This document shows, piece by piece, positions 52,956 to 63,985 of a DNA stretch of 64,000 nt. The DNA comes from Pelomonas sp. Root1217. Its GTDB lineage: Bacteria; Pseudomonadota; Gammaproteobacteria; Burkholderiales; Burkholderiaceae_C. The position numbers and the translations under genes are program-made. The stretch is taken from NCBI RefSeq assembly GCF_001425705.1, contig NZ_LMDC01000029.1, forward strand, positions 124,001-188,000, written 5' to 3'. The notes below the pieces were generated by a model, which had not been told where the DNA came from, made no database searches, and saw only the letters and a program-made list of their open reading frames with translations. The number at the start of each line of letters is the position of its first letter. Positions within the stretch are counted from its first letter, which is position 1.

Positions 52956-55900
52956 GCCGCGGCCCCTTCTTCAGTGCGGGGCTTGCGGCCGCGCTTGAGC
53001 CGGGCGGCCAGCGCGGCGAAGCCCAGATAGATGACCGGCGTCGTGAACAGCGTCAGCAGCTGGCTGACGATCAAGCCACCAACCATGACGACGCCCAACG
53101 GATGGCGCAGCTCGCTGCCCACACCCGTGCCCAGCATCAGCGGCAGTGCACCCAGCAATGCCGCCATCGTCGTCATCAGGATGGGCCTGAAGCGCGTCAT
53201 CGCGGCCTGGTGGATGGCCTCCCGCGGCTTCATCCCCATCTCGCGTTCCGCATCGAGGGCGAAGTCGATCATCATGATCGCGTTCTTCTTCACGATGCCG
53301 ATCAGCAGCACGATGCCGATGATGGCGATGATGCCCAGGTCCAGGCGGAACACCAGAAGGGCCAGCAGGGCCCCCAGGCCCGCCGACGGCAGCGTGGACA
53401 GGATGGTCAGCGGGTGGATGGTGCTCTCGTAGAGCACGCCCAGCACGATGTACATCGTCACGATGGCCGCCAGGATCAGCAGTAGCGTGCTGGTCAGCGA
53501 CGCCTGGAAAGCCAGTGCCGCGCCCTCGAAGCGCGTCTCGACGCTCAGCGGCAGCTGCAACGCATCGACCTCGGCGCGGACCGCCTTGACCGCTTCGCCC
53601 AGCGACGCACCGGGCGCGAGGTTGAACGAAAGGGTCGAGGACGGGAACTGCGCCACATGGTTGACGGCCAGCGGCGCCAGCTTCTCGCTGAAGCGCGCCA
53701 CCGAGCTGAGCGGCACCTGCACACCACCGGCGCCGGGCACGTAGAGGCGCTTCAGGCCGTCCAGACCCTGGCGGTACTCGGGCGCCACTTCCAGCACGAC
53801 GCGGTACTGGTTGCTCTGCGTGAAGATGGTCGAGATCAGCCGCTGGCCAAAGGCGCTGTACAGCGCGCTGTCGATGGCCGCCACGCTGACGCCCAGCCGC
53901 CCGGCGGCGTCGCGGTCGATGTCTACATAGGCCTGCAGGCCCTTCTCCTGCTGGTCGCTGGCCACGTCGGCGATCTGGCTCAGGCCACGCAGGCGTTCGA
54001 GCACGGCGGTGGTCGAGCGGCTCAGTTCCGCGGAGTCGGGTGAGCTCAGCGTGAACTGGTATTGCGTCTTGGCGATGCGGTCCTCGATGGTCAGGTCCTG
54101 CACCGGCTGCAGATACAGCGCAATGCCGGGTTCGCTGGCGGCCGCGTCGGCGATGCGGCGCGCCACCTCGGCCGCGCTTGCACCACGGCCCTCCTTGGGC
54201 TTGAGCGAGATCTGCAGCCGGCCCTGGTTCAGCGTCGTGTTGCCGCCGTCCACGCCGATGAAGGAAGACACGCTCTCCACCGCGGGGTCCTTCAGCACGC
54301 GCTCGGCCAAGCGCTGCTGGTGCTCGGCCATTGCGCCGAATGAAGTCGACTGGGCCGCCTCGGTGATGCCCTGCAACTGGCCCGTGTCCTGCACCGGAAA
54401 GAAGCCCTTGGGCACGAGCAGGTAGAGGACGCCGGTCAGGCCCAGCGTGGCGATGAAGACGACCAGCGTCGCAGCCGAGCGGTCCAGCACCCAGTTCAGC
54501 ATGCGGCCATAGGCGGCGATGGTGTCGTCAAAGGCCTTGCCCACGCGGCGCCACAGCCAGCCGTGGTCTTCGTCATGCTCATGCTTGAGCAGGCGCGCAC
54601 ACATCATCGGCGTCAGCGTAAGCGACACGAAGGCCGAGATCAGGATGGACACGGCCAGCGTGATGGCGAACTCGTGGAAGAGGCGGCCGACCACATCACC
54701 CATGAAGAGCAGCGGGATCAGCACGGCAATCAGCGACACGGTCAGCGAGATGATGGTGAAGCCGATCTGCTTGGACCCGGTCAGCGCCGCCTCGTAGGGG
54801 CTGACGGCTTCACCGCCCTCCTCCATGTGCCGCGCAATGTTCTCAATCATGACGATGGCGTCGTCCACCACGAAGCCCGTGGAGATCACCAACGCCATCA
54901 ACGTCAGGTTGTTGATCGAGAACCCCGCCATGTACATGACGCCGAAGGTGCCCACCAGCGACACCGGCACGGCGACGGCCGGGATGATGGTGGCCGGCAC
55001 GCTGCGCAGGAAGACGAAGATGACGCCGATGACGAGGACGACGGCGAAAAGCAGCTCATGCTGCACATCGGTCACCGAGGCGCGGATGGTGGTGGTGCGG
55101 TCGCTGAGCAGTTGCACGTCCAGCGACGCCGGCAGGCTGGCCTGCAGCTGCGGCAGCACGGCGCGCACGCGGTCCACGGTCTCGATGACGTTGGCGCCCG
55201 GCTGGCGCTGCACGTTCAGGATGACGGCCGACACGGACGACTTGCCGGCCTGGCCGGCCCAGGCGGCCAGGCGCAGGTTCTCGGCGTCGTCCACCAGCTC
55301 GGCCACATCCTTGAGCCGCACCGCATTGCCGTTCTTGTAGGCGATGACGAGGTTGGCGTACTCGGCGGCGCTGCGCAACTGGTCGTTGGCGTCCAGCGTC
55401 GAGGCCCGCAGCGGCCCGTCGAAACTGCCCTTGGACTGGTTGACGTTGGCCGCCGAGATGGCGGTGCGCACATCGTCGATGGACAGGCCCAGCGACGCCA
55501 GCGCGCCGGGGTTGGCCTGGATGCGCACGGCCGGCCGCCGGCCGCCGGCGATACCCACCAAGCCCACGCCCGGCACCTGCGAAATCTTCTGCGCCAGGCG
55601 GCTTTCGACGAGGTCGTGCACCCGCGTGATGGGCAGCGACGTGGAGCTGATGGCGATGGTCAGCACCGGCGCGTCAGCCGGGTTGACCTTGCTGTAGACC
55701 GGCGGCATGGGCAGGTCGCTGGGCAGCAGGTTGCTGCCGGCGTTGATGGCGGCCTGCACCTCCTGCTCGGCCACATCGAGCGCCAGGCTCAACTCGAAGC
55801 GCAGCGTGATGACGGAAGCACCGCCCGAGCTGGTCGATGACATCTGCGCCAGGCCCGGCATCTGGCCGAACTGGCGCTCCAGCGGCGCCGTGACGGAGGA

Positions 55901-56080
55901 CGTCATCACGTCGGGGCTGGCGCCGGGGTACAGCGTCGTGACCTGGATGGTCGGGTAGTCGACCTCGGGCAGGGCCGACACCGGCAGCAGCCGGTAGGCC
56001 AGCGCGCCGGCCAGCACGATGGCCAGCATCAGCAGCGAGGTCGCAACCGGCCGCGCGATGAAAAGGCGTGACGGGTTCAT
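52952..56080 (-). CDS. mdtB: RND multidrug efflux permease, MdtB-like
   Basis: A 1,042-residue permease, first of the two. It starts [25 protein letters not shown], with [22 protein letters not shown], the TM4 Asp pair in [20 protein letters not shown], and [19 protein letters not shown] in the second half; it ends in a basic tail. By analogy with E. coli MdtBC it forms a heterotrimer with the next gene product. The adaptor gene ends four bases upstream. Bile salts, novobiocin and similar amphiphiles are the known substrates of the family; not shown here. Confidence 0.93.
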   Translation of the reverse strand: MNPSRLFIARPVATSLLMLAIVLAGALAYRLLPVSALPEVDYPTIQVTTLYPGASPDVMTSSVTAPLERQFGQMPGLAQMSSTSSGGASVITLRFELSLALDVAEQEVQAAINAGSNLLPSDLPMPPVYSKVNPADAPVLTIAISSTSLPITRVHDLVESRLAQKISQVPGVGLVGIAGGRRPAVRIQANPGALASLGLSIDDVRTAISAANVNQSKGSFDGPLRASTLDANDQLRSAAEYANLVIAYKNGNAVRLKDVAELVDDAENLRLAAWAGQAGKSSVSAVILNVQRQPGANVIETVDRVRAVLPQLQASLPASLDVQLLSDRTTTIRASVTDVQHELLFAVVLVIGVIFVFLRSVPATIIPAVAVPVSLVGTFGVMYMAGFSINNLTLMALVISTGFVVDDAIVMIENIARHMEEGGEAVSPYEAALTGSKQIGFTIISLTVSLIAVLIPLLFMGDVVGRLFHEFAITLAVSILISAFVSLTLTPMMCARLLKHEHDEDHGWLWRRVGKAFDDTIAAYGRMLNWVLDRSAATLVVFIATLGLTGVLYLLVPKGFFPVQDTGQLQGITEAAQSTSFGAMAEHQQRLAERVLKDPAVESVSSFIGVDGGNTTLNQGRLQISLKPKEGRGASAAEVARRIADAAASEPGIALYLQPVQDLTIEDRIAKTQYQFTLSSPDSAELSRSTTAVLERLRGLSQIADVASDQQEKGLQAYVDIDRDAAGRLGVSVAAIDSALYSAFGQRLISTIFTQSNQYRVVLEVAPEYRQGLDGLKRLYVPGAGGVQVPLSSVARFSEKLAPLAVNHVAQFPSSTLSFNLAPGASLGEAVKAVRAEVDALQLPLSVETRFEGAALAFQASLTSTLLLILAAIVTMYIVLGVLYESTIHPLTILSTLPSAGLGALLALLVFRLDLGIIAIIGIVLLIGIVKKNAIMMIDFALDAEREMGMKPREAIHQAAMTRFRPILMTTMAALLGALPLMLGTGVGSELRHPLGVVMVGGLIVSQLLTLFTTPVIYLGFAALAARLKRGRKPRTEEGAAA

Positions 56081-56084
56081 CGGC

Positions 56085-57545
56085 TTAGTTCGATGGAGCC
56101 GAGGCGCGGTGCTGCTGGATCCAGGTGCGACGGTCCTCGGGGCTCATGGCCTTGAGCTTCTCGACCATCTCGGGCGGCACGCGGTCGGCCCAGCGGGGGC
56201 GCTCGCCGTCGGCAGCAGCAGCTGCTGCTGCGCTCGCACCGCTGGTACCTGCATTGGCACTGGCACCCGGCGCACTCGCAGCACCCGCGCCGCGTCCACG
56301 GCCGCCACGTCCACCCGCACCGGTGGCGCCACCTGCCGGCACCTTGATGACCTCGGCCTTGCCGCCGTCACGCAGGCGGTCGGCGCCGTCGGTGACGACC
56401 TGGTCGCCCTCCTTCAGCTCGCCCTGCACGGCGGTGAGATCGCCATCGGTCGCCAGGGTCTGCACCTTGCGCAGCGCCACCTGGCCATCGGTCACGACGT
56501 AGACAAAGATGCCCTGCGAGCCGCGCTGCACGGCCGCCGTCGGCACGACGAGCACGCCCTTCAGCGTGTCCAGTTGCAGGCGCACGTTGACGAACTGGTT
56601 GGGAAAGAGGCCACCATCCTTGTTCTCGAACAAGGCCTTGACCTTGATGGTGCCGGTGGTGGCGTCAATGGCGTTGTCGGTGCTGGCCACGCGTCCCTCG
56701 GCCAGCTTGGTGCGGCGCTCGCGGTCCCAGGCCTGCACGGGCAGGGCCTGCTTGTCGCCCAGCTGCTGGCGGATGCGCGGCAGGCGGGCGTCAGGCACGG
56801 CAAAGACGACAGCGGCCGGCTGGGTCTGGGCGATGGTCAGCAGGCCATTGGTATCGCCGGGCGTGATGTTGTTGCCCAGGTCAGCCTGCTTCAGGCCCGC
56901 CTGGCCGGCGATGGGCGCGGTGACGCGGGTGTAGGACAGCTGCAACCTGGCGTTGTCCACCGCGGCTTGGTCGGACAGCAGCGTGGCTTCGAGCTGGCGC
57001 ACCAGGGCCTGCTGGGTGTCCAGCTGCTGGCGCGGCGCGGCCTCCTTGGCGACGAGATCCTTGTAGCGGGCCAGGTCGGCGCGGGCGTTCTCCAGTTGGG
57101 CCTGATCGCGGGCCAGCGTGGCCAGGGCCTGGTCGCGGGCGATCTCGTAGGGCTTGGGGTCGATCAAGGCCAGCACCTGGCCGGCCTTCACGGGTTGGCC
57201 CTCGCGGAAATAGATTGCCTTCAGCTCGCCGCTGACCTTGGCATGCACCACCGCGGTGTTGGCCGAGGCGATGCTGCCGATGGCGTCCACGACGACGGCC
57301 ATGTCGCGCCTTTGCACCGCGGCGACCGTGACTGGCTGCGGCCCACTGCGGCCAAAGCGCCCGCCCGCGGGCCTGCCAGGTCCGCCGGCGCCTGATGCGG
57401 CGGATGCCGCGCCGGCCGGCCCGTCAGCGGCGCCTTCGCCGCCTCGGCCCTTCCACCACCACGCCGCAGCCGCGATGACGACGACGACAGCTACCGCGAC
57501 CCAGATCCAGGTTTTATTTCTGCCCTTGGATTCCTTGTTCTGCAT
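56085..57545 (-). CDS. mdtA: RND efflux periplasmic adaptor, MdtA-like
   Basis: A 486-residue membrane fusion protein. The N-terminal anchor [19 protein letters not shown] is followed by a Gly/Ala-rich linker. The biotinyl-lipoyl halves ([25 protein letters not shown] and [16 protein letters not shown]) flank an alpha-hairpin with [21 protein letters not shown]. Beta-barrel and membrane-proximal parts follow. After about residue 400 there is an unusual Gly/Ala/Arg-rich linker and a short charged tail ([22 protein letters not shown]), longer than in E. coli MdtA. The ATG at 57545 has AGGAG upstream. The promoter lies in the 82-base divergent spacer with pth. Confidence 0.92.
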   Translation of the reverse strand: MQNKESKGRNKTWIWVAVAVVVVIAAAAWWWKGRGGEGAADGPAGAASAASGAGGPGRPAGGRFGRSGPQPVTVAAVQRRDMAVVVDAIGSIASANTAVVHAKVSGELKAIYFREGQPVKAGQVLALIDPKPYEIARDQALATLARDQAQLENARADLARYKDLVAKEAAPRQQLDTQQALVRQLEATLLSDQAAVDNARLQLSYTRVTAPIAGQAGLKQADLGNNITPGDTNGLLTIAQTQPAAVVFAVPDARLPRIRQQLGDKQALPVQAWDRERRTKLAEGRVASTDNAIDATTGTIKVKALFENKDGGLFPNQFVNVRLQLDTLKGVLVVPTAAVQRGSQGIFVYVVTDGQVALRKVQTLATDGDLTAVQGELKEGDQVVTDGADRLRDGGKAEVIKVPAGGATGAGGRGGRGRGAGAASAPGASANAGTSGASAAAAAAADGERPRWADRVPPEMVEKLKAMSPEDRRTWIQQHRASAPSN

Positions 57546-57627
57546 TCGGTCCACTCCTGGTTGCAGCCAAGTTTCCCGGCCGAATGTAGCTGCAGCATTG
57601 CTGAAGCTGAAAGCTACGATCACGTCC

Positions 57628-58263
57628 ATGATCAAGCTGATGGTGGGCCTGGGCAATCCAGGTGCCGAGTACGAAGACACGCGCCACAACGCCGGTTTCT
57701 GGTGGATCGATGGCCTGGCACGGGGCCTCAAGGTGAGCCTGGCGCCCGACAAGGCCTATCACGGGCTGGTGGCCCGCGTGAACCAGGCGCCGGGCGCCAG
57801 CGGCCCCATCTGGCTGCTGCAGCCCATGACGTATATGAATCTGTCCGGCAAGTCGGTGGCCGCGCTGGCGCGCTTCTTCAAGATCGCGCCGGAGGAGATC
57901 CTGGCCATCCACGATGAGCTGGACCTGCCCCCGGGCGAGATGAAGTTCAAGAAGGGCGGCGGCAACGGCGGCCACAACGGACTGAAGGACATGCAGGCGC
58001 AGCTCGGCAGCGGTGACTTCTGGCGGCTGCGGCTGGGCATCGGCCATCCCGGCCACAAGGACGAGGTGGCCGGCTATGTGTTGCGCAGGCCGCCGCTGGC
58101 CGAGCGCCAGGCGGTGGAGGATTGCATCGAGAAGAGCTACGGCGCCGTCGAACTGATGCTGCGCGGCGACATGGACAAGGCGCTGGCCAAAATTCACGCC
58201 AAGCCGCCGCGACCCAAGCCGCCCAAGCCAGCGGCAATCGAGCAAACTCCCCCCTCATCATGA
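57628..58263 (+). CDS. pth: Peptidyl-tRNA hydrolase
   Basis: A 211-residue enzyme recycling peptidyl-tRNA by ester hydrolysis. [27 protein letters not shown] carries the catalytic His20-region and Asn. [43 protein letters not shown] (catalytic Asp and Asn) and [10 protein letters not shown] complete the site. The Pro/Lys-rich C-terminal 25 residues exceed the E. coli protein. It overlaps the following DUF4124 gene (ATGA). In relatives it usually follows rplY; here the efflux operon intervenes. Confidence 0.96.
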   Translation: MIKLMVGLGNPGAEYEDTRHNAGFWWIDGLARGLKVSLAPDKAYHGLVARVNQAPGASGPIWLLQPMTYMNLSGKSVAALARFFKIAPEEILAIHDELDLPPGEMKFKKGGGNGGHNGLKDMQAQLGSGDFWRLRLGIGHPGHKDEVAGYVLRRPPLAERQAVEDCIEKSYGAVELMLRGDMDKALAKIHAKPPRPKPPKPAAIEQTPPSS

Positions 58264-58670
58264 AGCTGCTGCTGGCCCTGTTCTTCACCCTCCTCATCCT
58301 GCCTGCTCAGGCGCAGACGGTGCAGCGCAAGGCCCAGGTCTACCGCTGCGGGCCAGACGGGCGCGACCTGCGTGACTCACCCTGCCCCGGCGGCGCTGGC
58401 GAGAGCGCTATCAGTTACGACCAGCCCAGCACGGCTGACAGCCGCGCCGCGCGGGATCGACACCTGGTGGATGCCAAACAGGCCGCCGCGCTGGCCGCCT
58501 CGCGCCGTGCCAGCGAGGCCGAGGCCCGCCACCAGCGCGCTGCAGCGGTCGGCCTGCAGTCGGTGCCGGCGCCGGCACCGACCGCCAGCGGCCCGGCAGT
58601 GACGCATCTGAAGCCGCCCAAGACGGCCAAGCCGCACAAGCCTTCCGCGGCCGCCAGCGGGCATCGATAG
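58260..58670 (+). CDS. DUF4124-type exported protein
   Basis: A 136-residue exported protein. The signal peptide is [17 protein letters not shown]. Next comes [19 protein letters not shown], the Cys-containing DUF4124 core normally written as 'Y-C-D-G-V-SD-PC'. The rest is Ala/Glu-rich helix and a Pro/Lys tail. The function is unknown. It is coupled to pth, and the cobalamin riboswitch begins 12 bases after its stop. Confidence 0.75.
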   Translation: MKLLLALFFTLLILPAQAQTVQRKAQVYRCGPDGRDLRDSPCPGGAGESAISYDQPSTADSRAARDRHLVDAKQAAALAASRRASEAEARHQRAAAVGLQSVPAPAPTASGPAVTHLKPPKTAKPHKPSAAASGHR

Positions 58671-58681
58671 AATCCGCGCCG

Positions 58682-58882
58682 TTGGTGCTCGCGGCCGCCC
58701 TCATGGCGGCCGCAGTTCAACGGGAATCAGGAGGGCAGACCGTGACGCGGCGCGCCTAACCTGAGCTGTCCCCGCAACGGTAAGTGGACGAGGCTCCTGC
58801 CTCGGCGTTCGATCCACGACCACTGGCCTCACGGCTGGGAAGGTCTCGAATGCAGCGCCACCAGCCCGGATACCGGCCAACG
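58682..58882 (+). promoter_or_regulatory. Cobalamin (adenosylcobalamin) riboswitch
   Basis: The conserved cobalamin aptamer elements are in order: TGGTGCTCG at the 5' end, CGGGAATCAGGAGGG, the core GCTGTCCCCGCAACGGTAAG, GACCACTGG, GGGAAGG, and the B12-box-like AGCCCGGATACCGGCC near the 3' end. Outer helix sequences GGCCG... and CGGCC pair. It precedes btuB and a terminator, so ligand binding should stop transcription of the vitamin B12 uptake operon. Confidence 0.95.
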
Positions 58883-58886
58883 ACGG

Positions 58887-58920
58887 GGCCACCTCGCGCG
58901 CTTGCGCGGTGGCCGTTTTT
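58887..58920 (+). terminator. Riboswitch expression-platform terminator
   Basis: GGCCACC pairs with GGTGGCC, with a GCGC/GCGC inner extension and a GCTT loop, followed by GTTTTT. It lies five bases after the B12 box and 52 bases before the btuB start, forming the off-state platform of the cobalamin riboswitch. Confidence 0.85.
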
Positions 58921-58972
58921 CAGCCTTGCTGCGGGGGTCAGCACGGCTGGGTGTTCGTTCGCGTCTCCTCTC

Positions 58973-60841
58973 ATGTCCCATTCCCTCCTCGCGGCCCGTC
59001 GGTCGCTGTTGGCCCTTTCCGCCGTGGCCTGCGCTTCCTCCGCCCACGCCCAGAACAAGCTCGACACCGTCGTCACCACCGCCGCGCGCACGCCGCAGCG
59101 CCTGTCGGAAGTGCTGGCCGACCTGACCGTCATCACCCGCGCCGACATCGAGCGCCAGGCCGCCGCCAGCGTGGCCGACCTGCTGCGCAACAACGGCTGC
59201 GCCGAGATGGTCCGCAACGGCGGCGCCGCATCGACGACCTCCCTCTTCCTGCGCGGCGCCGACACCCGTCACACCCTCGTGCTGGTGGACGGCGTGCGCA
59301 TGGATTCGCAGGCCACCGGCGGCGCCAGCTGGCAGGGCATTCCGGTCGCGCAGGTCGAACGCGTGGAAGTGCTGAAGGGCCCGGCCAGCGCCATCTACGG
59401 CTCGGACGCCGTCGGCGGCGTGGTGCAGATCTTCACCCGCAAAGGCGGTGGCAAGATCAGCGCCGGCTTCGGCGTCGGCCTGGGCACCCAGGGCACGATG
59501 AAGGCCGACGGCGGCCTGTTCGGCAGCCTGGGGCTGGTCGACTTCGCCTTCACCGGCGCCATCGAAGAGAGCGACGGCTTCAATTCGACCATCGACTATC
59601 CCGGCTCCTTCAGCTACGTGCCCGACCGCGATGGCTGGCGCAAATACCAGGGCACGGCCCGTGTCGGCGCCCAGCTGGCCGAAGGCCATCGCGCCGAACT
59701 GATCGTCATCAAGAACCACATCAACGGCCAGTACGACGCTTCCAAGTCCAAGCCGCTGGCGGACGACCGCAGCCTGCAGGACACCGACGCCACCCGCCTG
59801 GCCTGGACGGCGCAATGGGCACCGGCCCTGCAGACCCAGCTCAGCTACGGCGAGTCGCGCGACCGCTACGAGACCTCGCCCTCGCCCTATCTGACCATCA
59901 CCAAGGTCAAGAGCCTGGCCTTGACCGGTTCCTATGTGCTGGGCAAGGGCCAGCAGGTCAATTTCCAGGGCGAGCGCATCGAGGACAAGCTGGAGAACAG
60001 CGGCCTCGTGACCGCTGGCGTTGGCAAGCGCCACCGCAATGCCGTCGGCGCGGGCTATCTGCTCCATGCCGGTGCGTTCAGCCTGCAAGCCCACGCTCGC
60101 CACGACGACGACAGCCAGTTCGGCAGTGTCGACACCGGCACGCTGCTGGCCGGCTATGAGGTCGTGACCGGCCTGCGCGTCGTCGGCTCCATCGGCAACG
60201 CCTTCCGCGCGCCGACCCTCTATCAGCAGGGCACGGTCTACGGCCCCGACCTCAGCAAGCCCGGCGTCAAGCCGCTGGAGGCAGAGCGCGGCCGCAATGT
60301 CGAGTTCGGCTTGAAGTACGGCAGCGGCGAAACCGAGTTCACAGCCACGGCCTACCGCAACCGCGTCAGCAAGCTGATCATCTTCGGCGCTGCCGGCAGC
60401 TGCCAGAGCCAGTTCGGCTGCTACCAGAACGTGTCGGCGGCCCGCCTGCGCGGCGTGACCCTGGCCGGCAACACCAAGGCCGGCAGCGTGAACCTGCGCG
60501 CCACGATGGACTTCCAGAAGTCCACCGACGCCAGCACCGGCCTGCTGCTGGCCCGCCGCGCCAAGCGCCTGGCCACGCTGGGTGCCGACACCGAACTGGG
60601 CGACTGGTTGCTGGGCAGCAGCGTGCAGGCCTCGGGCGCGCGCTGGGACAACGCCGCCAACACGCGCAAGCTGGGCGGCTATGGCCTGGTCAACTTCAAC
60701 GCGCAGTACAAGATCCGCAAGGATCTGAAGCTGCAGCTGAACCTGGACAACGCCTTCGACCGCGAGACGTCGACGGCCTATGGCTATGCGTCGGCACCGC
60801 GCACCGCGCTGATCTCGCTGCGCTTCACCCCCACGCTCTAA
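58973..60841 (+). CDS. btuB: TonB-dependent vitamin B12 receptor BtuB
   Basis: A 622-residue outer-membrane receptor. The signal peptide (SLLALSAVACASSAHAQ) is followed by a TonB-box-like LDTVVTTAAR. The plug domain has VIVITRADIERQ-type LTVITRADIERQAAASVADLL, LFLRGADTRHTLVLVDGVRM and VERVEVLKGPASAIYGSDAVGG. The barrel ends with LNLDNAFDRE and a terminal aromatic-type strand (SLRFTPTL). The assignment as BtuB rests on the riboswitch and the cobU-btuFCD genes downstream. The Shine-Dalgarno is weak, and the leader contains the riboswitch terminator. Confidence 0.93.
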   Translation: MSHSLLAARRSLLALSAVACASSAHAQNKLDTVVTTAARTPQRLSEVLADLTVITRADIERQAAASVADLLRNNGCAEMVRNGGAASTTSLFLRGADTRHTLVLVDGVRMDSQATGGASWQGIPVAQVERVEVLKGPASAIYGSDAVGGVVQIFTRKGGGKISAGFGVGLGTQGTMKADGGLFGSLGLVDFAFTGAIEESDGFNSTIDYPGSFSYVPDRDGWRKYQGTARVGAQLAEGHRAELIVIKNHINGQYDASKSKPLADDRSLQDTDATRLAWTAQWAPALQTQLSYGESRDRYETSPSPYLTITKVKSLALTGSYVLGKGQQVNFQGERIEDKLENSGLVTAGVGKRHRNAVGAGYLLHAGAFSLQAHARHDDDSQFGSVDTGTLLAGYEVVTGLRVVGSIGNAFRAPTLYQQGTVYGPDLSKPGVKPLEAERGRNVEFGLKYGSGETEFTATAYRNRVSKLIIFGAAGSCQSQFGCYQNVSAARLRGVTLAGNTKAGSVNLRATMDFQKSTDASTGLLLARRAKRLATLGADTELGDWLLGSSVQASGARWDNAANTRKLGGYGLVNFNAQYKIRKDLKLQLNLDNAFDRETSTAYGYASAPRTALISLRFTPTL

Positions 60842-60848
60842 TGGCGCC

Positions 60849-61397
60849 ATGAGCGCACACGAACTCATCGTCGGCGGCCAGCGCAGCGGCAAGTCGCGCC
60901 AAGCCGAGAAGCTGGCCCTGGCCTGGCCGGGCCGCGTGGTGGTCATCGCCACTGCCTTGGCAGCCGACGAGGAGATGCGTGAGCGCATCGCCCATCACCG
61001 CGCCTCGCGGCCGGCGGGCTTCACGACCCTTGAAGTCCCGCTGGCCTTGAGCGCTGCCCTTCAACAGGCCGACGACGCCAACACCCTGGTCATCGTCGAC
61101 TGCCTGACGCTGTGGCTGGTCAACTGGCTGATGCCGATGAATGGCGCGCCCGACGCGGCCGGCTGGCAGGCCGAGCGCGCCGCGCTGCTGGACCTGCTGC
61201 CGAGGCTGAAGTCACGCGTCGTCTTCGTCTCCAACGAGGTCGGCTGGGGCGTGTCGCCGCTGGGCCGCGAGGTGCGCGGCTACATCGACGAACTGGGCCG
61301 CCTCAACCAGGATGTGGCGCGCCTGTGTGGCCGGTTGACACTGATGGTGGCGGGCCAGGCCTGGACCCGACCTGTCGAGGAATTGAACGATGCTTGA
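60849..61397 (+). CDS. cobU: Bifunctional adenosylcobinamide kinase/guanylyltransferase CobU
   Basis: A 182-residue enzyme of the cobalamin lower-ligand (nucleotide loop) assembly. ELIVGGQRSGKSRQAEKLA is the P-loop, AHHRASRPAGFTTLE contains the guanylylated His region, VIVDCLTLWLVNWL is Walker B, and VFVSNEVGWGVSPLGREVRGYIDELGRLNQ the C-terminal signature. It phosphorylates adenosylcobinamide and adds GMP. It follows btuB by seven bases and overlaps btuF by eight, so imported cobinamide can be salvaged. Confidence 0.94.
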   Translation: MSAHELIVGGQRSGKSRQAEKLALAWPGRVVVIATALAADEEMRERIAHHRASRPAGFTTLEVPLALSAALQQADDANTLVIVDCLTLWLVNWLMPMNGAPDAAGWQAERAALLDLLPRLKSRVVFVSNEVGWGVSPLGREVRGYIDELGRLNQDVARLCGRLTLMVAGQAWTRPVEELNDA

Positions 61398-62247
61398 ACG
61401 CTTTTTCCTGGTCCTGCTGCTGGCCGTGGCCGTGCCCGCACAGGCTGTCGAGATCAAGGACGACCTCGGTTTCACGACGCAGCTCCCCGCTCCGCCCCAG
61501 CGCATCGTCAGCCTGCTGCCCTCGCTGACCGAGACCGTCTGCGAGCTGGGAGCCTGCGCCAGGCTGGTCGGCGTCGACCGCTATTCCAACTTTCCGGCCA
61601 GCGTGAACGCCCTGCCCAAGGTCGGCGGAATGGAAGACACCAACGTCGAGCTGATCGCGTCGCTCAAGCCCGACGTCGTGCTGGTGGCGGTGTCCTCGCG
61701 CGTGGCCGAGCGGCTGCGCGCCTTGGGCCTCAAGGTCGTCGTGCTGGAGCCGCGCAGCTACAAGGACGTTCAGCGCGTGCTGAACATCATCGGCCAGGTG
61801 CTCGACGTGCCGGATGCCCAGCGCGTCTGGCGCCATATCGAGGCGGGTGTCGCCGCAGCGGCCAGCGCCGTGCCAGCGTCGGCGCGCGGCGTGCGCGTCT
61901 ATTACGAAGTCGCCAGCGGCCTCTGGGCGGCCGGCGAGTCCTCCTTCATGGGCGAGACGCTGACGCGGCTGGGCGCCGGCAACATCATCCCGGCGTCGCT
62001 CGGCCCCTTTCCCAAGATCAACCCCGAGTTCGTCGTCAAAGCCAACCCAGCCCTGATCATGATCGGCCAGCGCGGCTCCGAGGGCCTGACGCAGCGCCCC
62101 GGCTGGGACCGCATCGACGCCATCAAGCGCGGCCGCATCTGCGTCTTCAAGCCCGAGGAAGGCGACATCCTTGCGCGCCCCGGCCCTCGCATGGCTGAGG
62201 CGGCACAGATCATGGCCAAGTGCCTGCGCGAGAAGGTTTCCTCGTGA
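61390..62247 (+). CDS. btuF: Vitamin B12-binding periplasmic protein BtuF
   Basis: A 285-residue exported binding protein of the helical-backbone (class III) type. The leader is LVLLLAVAVPAQAV. RIVSLLPSLTETVCELGACARLVGVDRYSNFPASV, VELIASLKPDVVLV and NPEFVVKANPALIMIG are the TroA/BtuF-family motifs. It delivers cobalamin to BtuCD. The following permease gene shares one base with its stop codon. Confidence 0.9.
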   Translation: MLERFFLVLLLAVAVPAQAVEIKDDLGFTTQLPAPPQRIVSLLPSLTETVCELGACARLVGVDRYSNFPASVNALPKVGGMEDTNVELIASLKPDVVLVAVSSRVAERLRALGLKVVVLEPRSYKDVQRVLNIIGQVLDVPDAQRVWRHIEAGVAAAASAVPASARGVRVYYEVASGLWAAGESSFMGETLTRLGAGNIIPASLGPFPKINPEFVVKANPALIMIGQRGSEGLTQRPGWDRIDAIKRGRICVFKPEEGDILARPGPRMAEAAQIMAKCLREKVSS

Positions 62248-63223
62248 TGAACCTGCGTCCGGGCGTGCTGCTGACGCTGCTGCTCATCGTCGGCGCCGCC
62301 GGCGTGCTGGCCGGCGTGGCGATCGGCAGCACCGGCTGGGCCGATCTGAGCGACGACAACATGGGCATCATCCTGTGGGAGATCCGCCTGCCGCGCTCGT
62401 TGGGCGCCTGGTGGGCCGGCGCCCTGCTCGGCATGGCCGGTGCGATGTCGCAAGGCCTGTTCCGCAACCCGCTGGCCGACCCCTATCTGCTGGGCAGTGC
62501 TTCAGGCGCGGGCCTGGCCGTCGCCATCGCCCTGGCGCTGACGGGCATCTCGCCGCAGACCTCCTCGCTGCTGGCCCATGTCGGCCTGACCGGCATCGCC
62601 TTCGTCGGCACGCTGGTGGGCGTGGGCCTGACGCTCGTGCTCGCGCGCGGCGTGGAGCAGACACTGCGCCTCTTGCTGGCCGGCGTCGTCGTCGGCGTGG
62701 TGCTGAACGCGCTGACCGGCCTGGCGACGCTGTGGGCGCCCGACATCCTGCGCGCCATGCAGGCCTTCCTGCTCGGGAACACCGGCCTGCTGGGCTGGAG
62801 CAGCGTCTGGATCATGACGGTCAGCGGCGTCGTCGCCCTCGTCGTCGGCCTGCTGGCCAGCCCGGCTTTGGATGCACTGACGCTGGGCGAAGCCACGGCC
62901 GTGTCGCTGGGCATTCGCATGGGGTTGATGCGCCTGCTGCTCATCCTCGCCTTCGCGCTGGCGACCGGCGCCGCCGTCGCCCAGACCGGCATCGTCGCTT
63001 TTGTCGGCCTGGTCGCGCCCCATCTGGTGCGCAGCCTGTGTCCGATGCTGCATGGCAAGCTCATCCTGATGTCGGCCGCGGCTGGGGGCGCACTCCTGCT
63101 GGTGGCCGACGTGATCGCGCGCGGGCTGATGAGACCCCAAGAGCTGCCCGTCGGCCTTGTCACCGCATTACTCGGTGGCGTCTATCTGCTGGTGTTGATG
63201 CATCGCCGCGGAGCGCCCAGGCG

Positions 63224-63227
<4 letters not shown>
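62247..63227 (+). CDS. btuC: Vitamin B12 ABC transporter permease BtuC
   Basis: A 326-residue FecCD-family permease with about ten hydrophobic helices. IRLPRSLGAWWAGALLGMAGAMSQGLFRNPLADPYLLGSASGA is the hallmark region, and ALGEATAVSLGIRMG with GIVAFVGLVAPHLVRSLCP is the cytoplasmic coupling motif. It partners with BtuD. The ATG at 62247 is preferred to the adjacent GTG at 62244. Its stop overlaps the btuD start (ATGA). Confidence 0.93.

Positions 63228-63981
<754 letters not shown>

Positions 63982-63985
<4 letters not shown>

Noticed and set aside
48327..53030. A 1,567-codon open frame on the strand opposite the efflux genes
   Set aside because: It is antisense to rplY's end, the outer-membrane factor and the MdtC-like permease, and its composition (runs of Arg, Gln, His, Gly) is that of a GC-rich shadow frame; the minus-strand proteins have all family motifs.
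58829..60988. A 719-codon frame antisense to btuB
   Set aside because: It covers the receptor gene exactly in antisense and encodes no recognisable domain.
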